Shown here piece by piece: positions 61,848 to 64,000 of a DNA stretch of 64,000 nt (the first letter of the stretch is position 1; each line of letters begins with the position of its first letter). Source of the DNA: DASVRZ01 sp038228695 (GTDB lineage: Bacteria > Verrucomicrobiota > Verrucomicrobiia > Chthoniobacterales > DASVRZ01); the NCBI GenBank assembly GCA_038228695.1, contig JBBRPA010000014.1:5257-69256 (forward strand). The letters run 5' to 3'. The position numbers and the translations under genes were made by a program. The notes beneath the pieces were generated by a model. That model was given only the letters and a program-made list of their open reading frames with translations. It did no database searches and was not told where the DNA came from.

Positions 61848-61919
61848 CCCATTTCAAGGTCAAGTCACGCTAGGAAAGCAGTTTCTCTCGAATTCGAAAT
61901 GTTTTTTGAGACAGGTGTT

Positions 61920-62093
61920 TTAACGAAAATCGGACGGTAAGCGGCCGGCAATCGCTTCCCACTCTCCCAAATGCGCGCGCATGAGACTCTTCCAAAGTTT
62001 GCCGTGATTAGGCACGGAAAAATGCAGCAGTTCATGCACGATAGCTTGCACCTCGCTCCAAACCCGCCATCCGCGCGGTAAAGTGATCTGTGA
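61920..62093 (-). pseudogene. C-terminal fragment of a YgjP/M48-type zinc metallopeptidase
   Basis: The frame ending at the TAA at 61920 reads EVQAIVHELLHFSVPNHGKLW followed by a tail ending AGRLPSDFR. HELLH is a HExxH zinc motif and NHGKLW matches the DUF45/YgjP metallopeptidase family, which is often encoded beside type I restriction genes. Upstream of about 62060 the match ends and an in-frame stop lies at 62094-62096. It is therefore a remnant with no start. It overlaps the end of the HsdS fragment in another frame. Confidence 0.72.
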
Positions 62094-62466
62094 TCAGAAA
62101 CGAGTAAAGAAATCCTGGATCAGCCTTCGCCTTATCGCATCGAAAAATGGAGTATCCGGTGCTGGCGATTGCCCCATCGAGTTCGGGCGGGACCAATGCG
62201 ATTCGCTTGAGCGTCGGGCGCACGGTCGCAAAAAGAATGTCATCTTTTTCGAGAGCTTTCCTCGCCCGACTTGGCGCTTCCGATCCCAATGTCGGCGTTA
62301 CGCTTGTGATCTTGAAGGACTCGTTCGATACGCCCGAAACATCGACGTATTCAAACACCTCGTCGGGCTTTTTTCTAGGATCTCGTTGCTTCGTTTTCAC
62401 GACCGCTTTTCCGATGGACGACTCCGTCCACGGTTTTGGAATCGGATATGGTTTGCCGTCCATCAC
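62032..62466 (-). pseudogene. hsdS: Type I restriction enzyme specificity subunit, N-terminal fragment
   Basis: The 144-residue product is only the first target-recognition domain of HsdS: VVKTKQRDPRKKP, VFEYVDVSGVSNESFKI, RARKALEKDDILFATVRPTLKR, DGAIASTGYSIFRC, and ARMAGLERGASY. It stops right after RGASY where normal HsdS continues into PAVTDGDV and a second domain. Full HsdS is about 400 residues. It would bind the methyltransferase to DNA, but this half protein is probably non-functional. Its start overlaps the upstream gene (ATGA). Confidence 0.8.
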
Positions 62467-63077
62467 GCCTTCCCTCCCTTCCTCTTGAGGTCTTTTTCCA
62501 AGTCCTCGATGGCCTTCAAATCCTCGGCATCGGCCTCGCTGGCTTCCTGCGCCCGGCGCTTGGCATCGAAATCCTCGTAGCGCTCGCCCGCAGTGGTTTT
62601 CATCGCTTCATGGCTCACACTGCCGGGTCCGGCTAGCAGCGGTTGGTCGTTTCCGGCTAGCATGCGGTCCACGCTGCTCCGCCAAAACGCAAGGGTCAGT
62701 TCTTTCTGCTGCTTGGCACGGAGTTCAGCCTGTTCGAGGAGGATGACGACTAGGCGATTGAGGGTATCGACGTCGTCCTCGGTGAGGTAGTTCGTGGCGA
62801 CGAGGATGTCGTGTTTGCGGACGCGGGAGCTGCTCCAAGTGGTGAACCACCGCATGTCTGGGAACTCCGCTCGCAGGTCCGCCGCCAGCCGTTCCACGAC
62901 CCCGTCGCCCCAATCCGCAGTTCGTTGCTTCTCCACGATTCCGCGCCCGATGTCCCAATACAGCATCACCAGTTCCCGGTTCACCGCCCGCCCAGCCTGA
63001 ATGCGGGCGGACTGGATCCGTCCCTTCACTTCGGTGAGGAACTTGGAATAATCAGCAGTGATTGTTGCGGGCTTCAT
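62463..63077 (-). CDS. Chimeric DUF1016 (YhcG) N-terminus joined to RhuM C-terminus
   Basis: The in-frame 204-residue product is a composite. Residues 1-76 (YSKFLTEVKGRIQSARIQAG, LYWDIGRGIVEKQ, LRAEFPDMR) match the DUF1016 N-terminal domain. Residues from about 78 (FTTWSSSRVRKHDILVATNYLTEDDVDTLNRLV) match the RhuM/virulence-protein C-terminal region. Both occur as separate genes in type I restriction loci. The junction near 62850 lacks the middle and C-terminal nuclease part of DUF1016. Function of the chimera is doubtful. Confidence 0.7.
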   Translation of the reverse strand: MKPATITADYSKFLTEVKGRIQSARIQAGRAVNRELVMLYWDIGRGIVEKQRTADWGDGVVERLAADLRAEFPDMRWFTTWSSSRVRKHDILVATNYLTEDDVDTLNRLVVILLEQAELRAKQQKELTLAFWRSSVDRMLAGNDQPLLAGPGSVSHEAMKTTAGERYEDFDAKRRAQEASEADAEDLKAIEDLEKDLKRKGGKA

Positions 63078-63328
63078 GCGATTTCAAAAAAACGGGAATT
63101 CAACTGCGGAAAATGGCCGGACTCCCGCACCTGGGCGTCGAGCAGATCGTCGAAGAAAAGCGACAACGGAGCGCGGGTTTTCCAACCCCCGATTTCCGAT
63201 TCCAAGGGGGCAGGAATGCCCCCTCTCCTTTTCTCGGCTTCCTCGCGGGACACAATCGTCCAACCGATGGCCTCGGCATAGGCAAGGATGCGAGCTTGGA
63301 CCGTCTTATGTTCTCCGGGGGTGGGCAT
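63074..63328 (-). pseudogene. hsdR: Type I restriction enzyme R subunit, N-terminal fragment
   Basis: The 84-residue product begins MPTPGEHKTVQARILAYAEAIGW, which matches the extreme N-terminus of a common HsdR type, and continues to SLFFDDLLDAQVR. It then runs into unrelated ESGHFPQLNSRFFEIA and stops. A full HsdR has about 800-1100 residues with a nuclease and helicase motor, so nearly all of it is gone. Its stop overlaps the start of the chimeric gene (ATGA). Confidence 0.65.
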
Positions 63329-63333
63329 TGTTT

Positions 63334-63930
63334 TTATTTCCAGCGGGATTTCCAGGATGCGAACTCCGAGGGACGGATTTGAAAGCGGGCGAAGTTCCCC
63401 TCGTGCAACACCGCCAATTCCATTTCCGCCATTTCGGCGAAGCGGGCGCTATCCGCTGCGTCGGGCAGTTTGCGCGACTCAGTGCGAACAAAGATCGAGG
63501 CGGCTTGTTTGTCCATCCGGCTTTGCACGACGCGGGCAACCACCTCGCCCAGTAGCTTTCGATAACGCAACCGGAACGGATCGGGTTCCCCCAGGGTTTG
63601 CCGGATGGCGGCATATCGTGCGCCAGAGCGTTCGTAGGCCCACACGAAGACATCCCGCAGCAGCTCGATGCGGTTCAATTCATAGACACCCAACAGGCCA
63701 TCCACATAATCGCGCTGCGGCACGTCCACAAACGAAAGAGGGGACAGGTTGAGACGGATGAACGGAATGTTTGCCGCAAGGCGGGATACTCGTTTGTTCA
63801 CGTCCTCGAACGGCTGGAGATAAGGCAGATGCACCATGGCGAAAAATGCCTGCTCGAACGCACACCTGTCCAAAATAAGATTTAAAAGGCGCTCCTGAAT
63901 GGGTTGGAATGGAGGTGATGAAAAACCCAA
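63334..63930 (-). pseudogene. Fic-family protein, truncated at its 5' end
   Basis: From about residue 27, AFEQAFFAMVHLPYLQPFEDVNKRVSRLAANIP and the rest resemble the Fic-like family whose motif reads LQPFEDVNKRVSR in place of HPFxDGNGRxxR. The N-terminal half of the usual protein is missing. The coding sequence matches up to about 63862 and then meets what looks like the end of an insertion sequence. No proper start codon remains (TTG at 63930 is accidental). The C-terminus appears complete. Confidence 0.6.
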
Positions 63931-63948
63931 ACTTCACCCACTCAGGAG
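63892..63948. promoter_or_regulatory. Hairpin enclosing the transposase Shine-Dalgarno
   Basis: ctcctgaatgggt (63892-63904) pairs with acccactcaggag (63936-63948), with 12 of 13 matches. The right arm includes the AGGAG of the ribosome site for the ORF at 63956. In IS elements such stems suppress transposase translation from transcripts that enter from outside. Confidence 0.5.
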
Positions 63949-63955
63949 GCTGGCA

Positions 63956-64000
63956 ATGATTTTGCGTAATGCGAGCCTGTTTAGTCAACTCCTAGGCTTG
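63956..64000 (+). CDS. Putative IS transposase, first 15 codons
   Basis: An ATG follows aggagg by 7-8 bases, the strongest ribosome site in the window. The 15 codons read MILRNASLFSQLLGL, similar in style to N-termini of IS4-type transposases (M...LFxQLL). The gene runs off the right edge, so the family is tentative. Confidence 0.5.
   Translation, partial: MILRNASLFSQLLGL

Larger units (their letters stand above)
63865..64000 (+). mobile_element. Left end of a putative insertion sequence
   Basis: From about 63865 the DNA changes character. The Fic coding match stops, an imperfect hairpin (63892-63948) follows, and then a strong Shine-Dalgarno leads a new rightward ORF. The exact terminus is not resolved; the start given is an estimate and the element continues beyond the window. 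Confidence 0.5.

Overview
The window is chromosomal DNA of a Gram-negative-type bacterium, GC-rich (roughly 55-60% by eye). It is most likely a member of the Verrucomicrobiota. This rests on gene content and style: a DUF6600 protein, a B12-dependent ribonucleotide reductase, an NPCBM/GH27 glycosidase, an ECF sigma factor beside a YfbK-type VWA protein, GYF_2 and TPR proteins, few strong Shine-Dalgarno sites, and CCACAGATT-type intergenic inverted repeats. This is inference; there is no rRNA or tRNA gene in the window to settle it.

Layout. 1-9.2 kb: 3' end of ftsY; a leftward rpsN-fmdB-CNNM group; hisI-trpE (ATGA-coupled) and trpG; a class II Fic protein convergent with trpG; a pair of exported proteins. 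9.2-17 kb: an L,D-transpeptidase, the divergent mntH/mntR pair, zwf, thiH-thiS, and a secreted alpha-galactosidase. 17-22 kb: vapBC with an operator-like palindrome, a glycosyltransferase-methyltransferase fusion, a GYF protein, a LysM protein and a TPR-proC pair. 22-25.5 kb: the classic tig-clpP-clpX order. 25.5-30 kb: palindromic repeats, queD, queE, and a nitrate/sulfonate/taurine-type ABC importer led by an Rrf2 regulator. 30-36.4 kb: ECF sigma factor plus VWA protein, a DUF4010 protein, a GT-C-like membrane protein and a TVP38 protein. 36.4-46.3 kb: a homocysteine methyltransferase-MTHFR fusion, an amidase, a class A PBP whose transpeptidase motifs are degenerate, a C-terminal processing peptidase, and nrdJ behind two NrdR-box-like sites, closed by a strong bidirectional terminator. 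46.3-61.8 kb: a DUF6600 protein with 48-bp coding repeats, a CBS-pyrophosphatase coupled to an amino-acid ABC permease and ATPase, a TPR protein, chrA, pyk, a Tat-type superoxide dismutase, an olsB/olsA-like pair, two methyltransferases behind terC, and an oppC-type permease separated from its usual partners.

61.9-64 kb is different. It is a run of leftward, truncated and chimeric pieces typical of a type I restriction-modification locus: a HExxH metallopeptidase tail, an HsdS N-terminal half, an in-frame DUF1016-RhuM chimera, an HsdR N-terminal stub and a Fic fragment. The window ends in the first 15 codons of a putative insertion-sequence transposase whose Shine-Dalgarno lies in a hairpin. 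I read it as a collapsed defence locus. It is the most unusual part of the window, together with the degenerate PBP.

No tRNA, rRNA, CRISPR array or recognisable riboswitch was seen, and no gap longer than about 300 bases lacks a gene.
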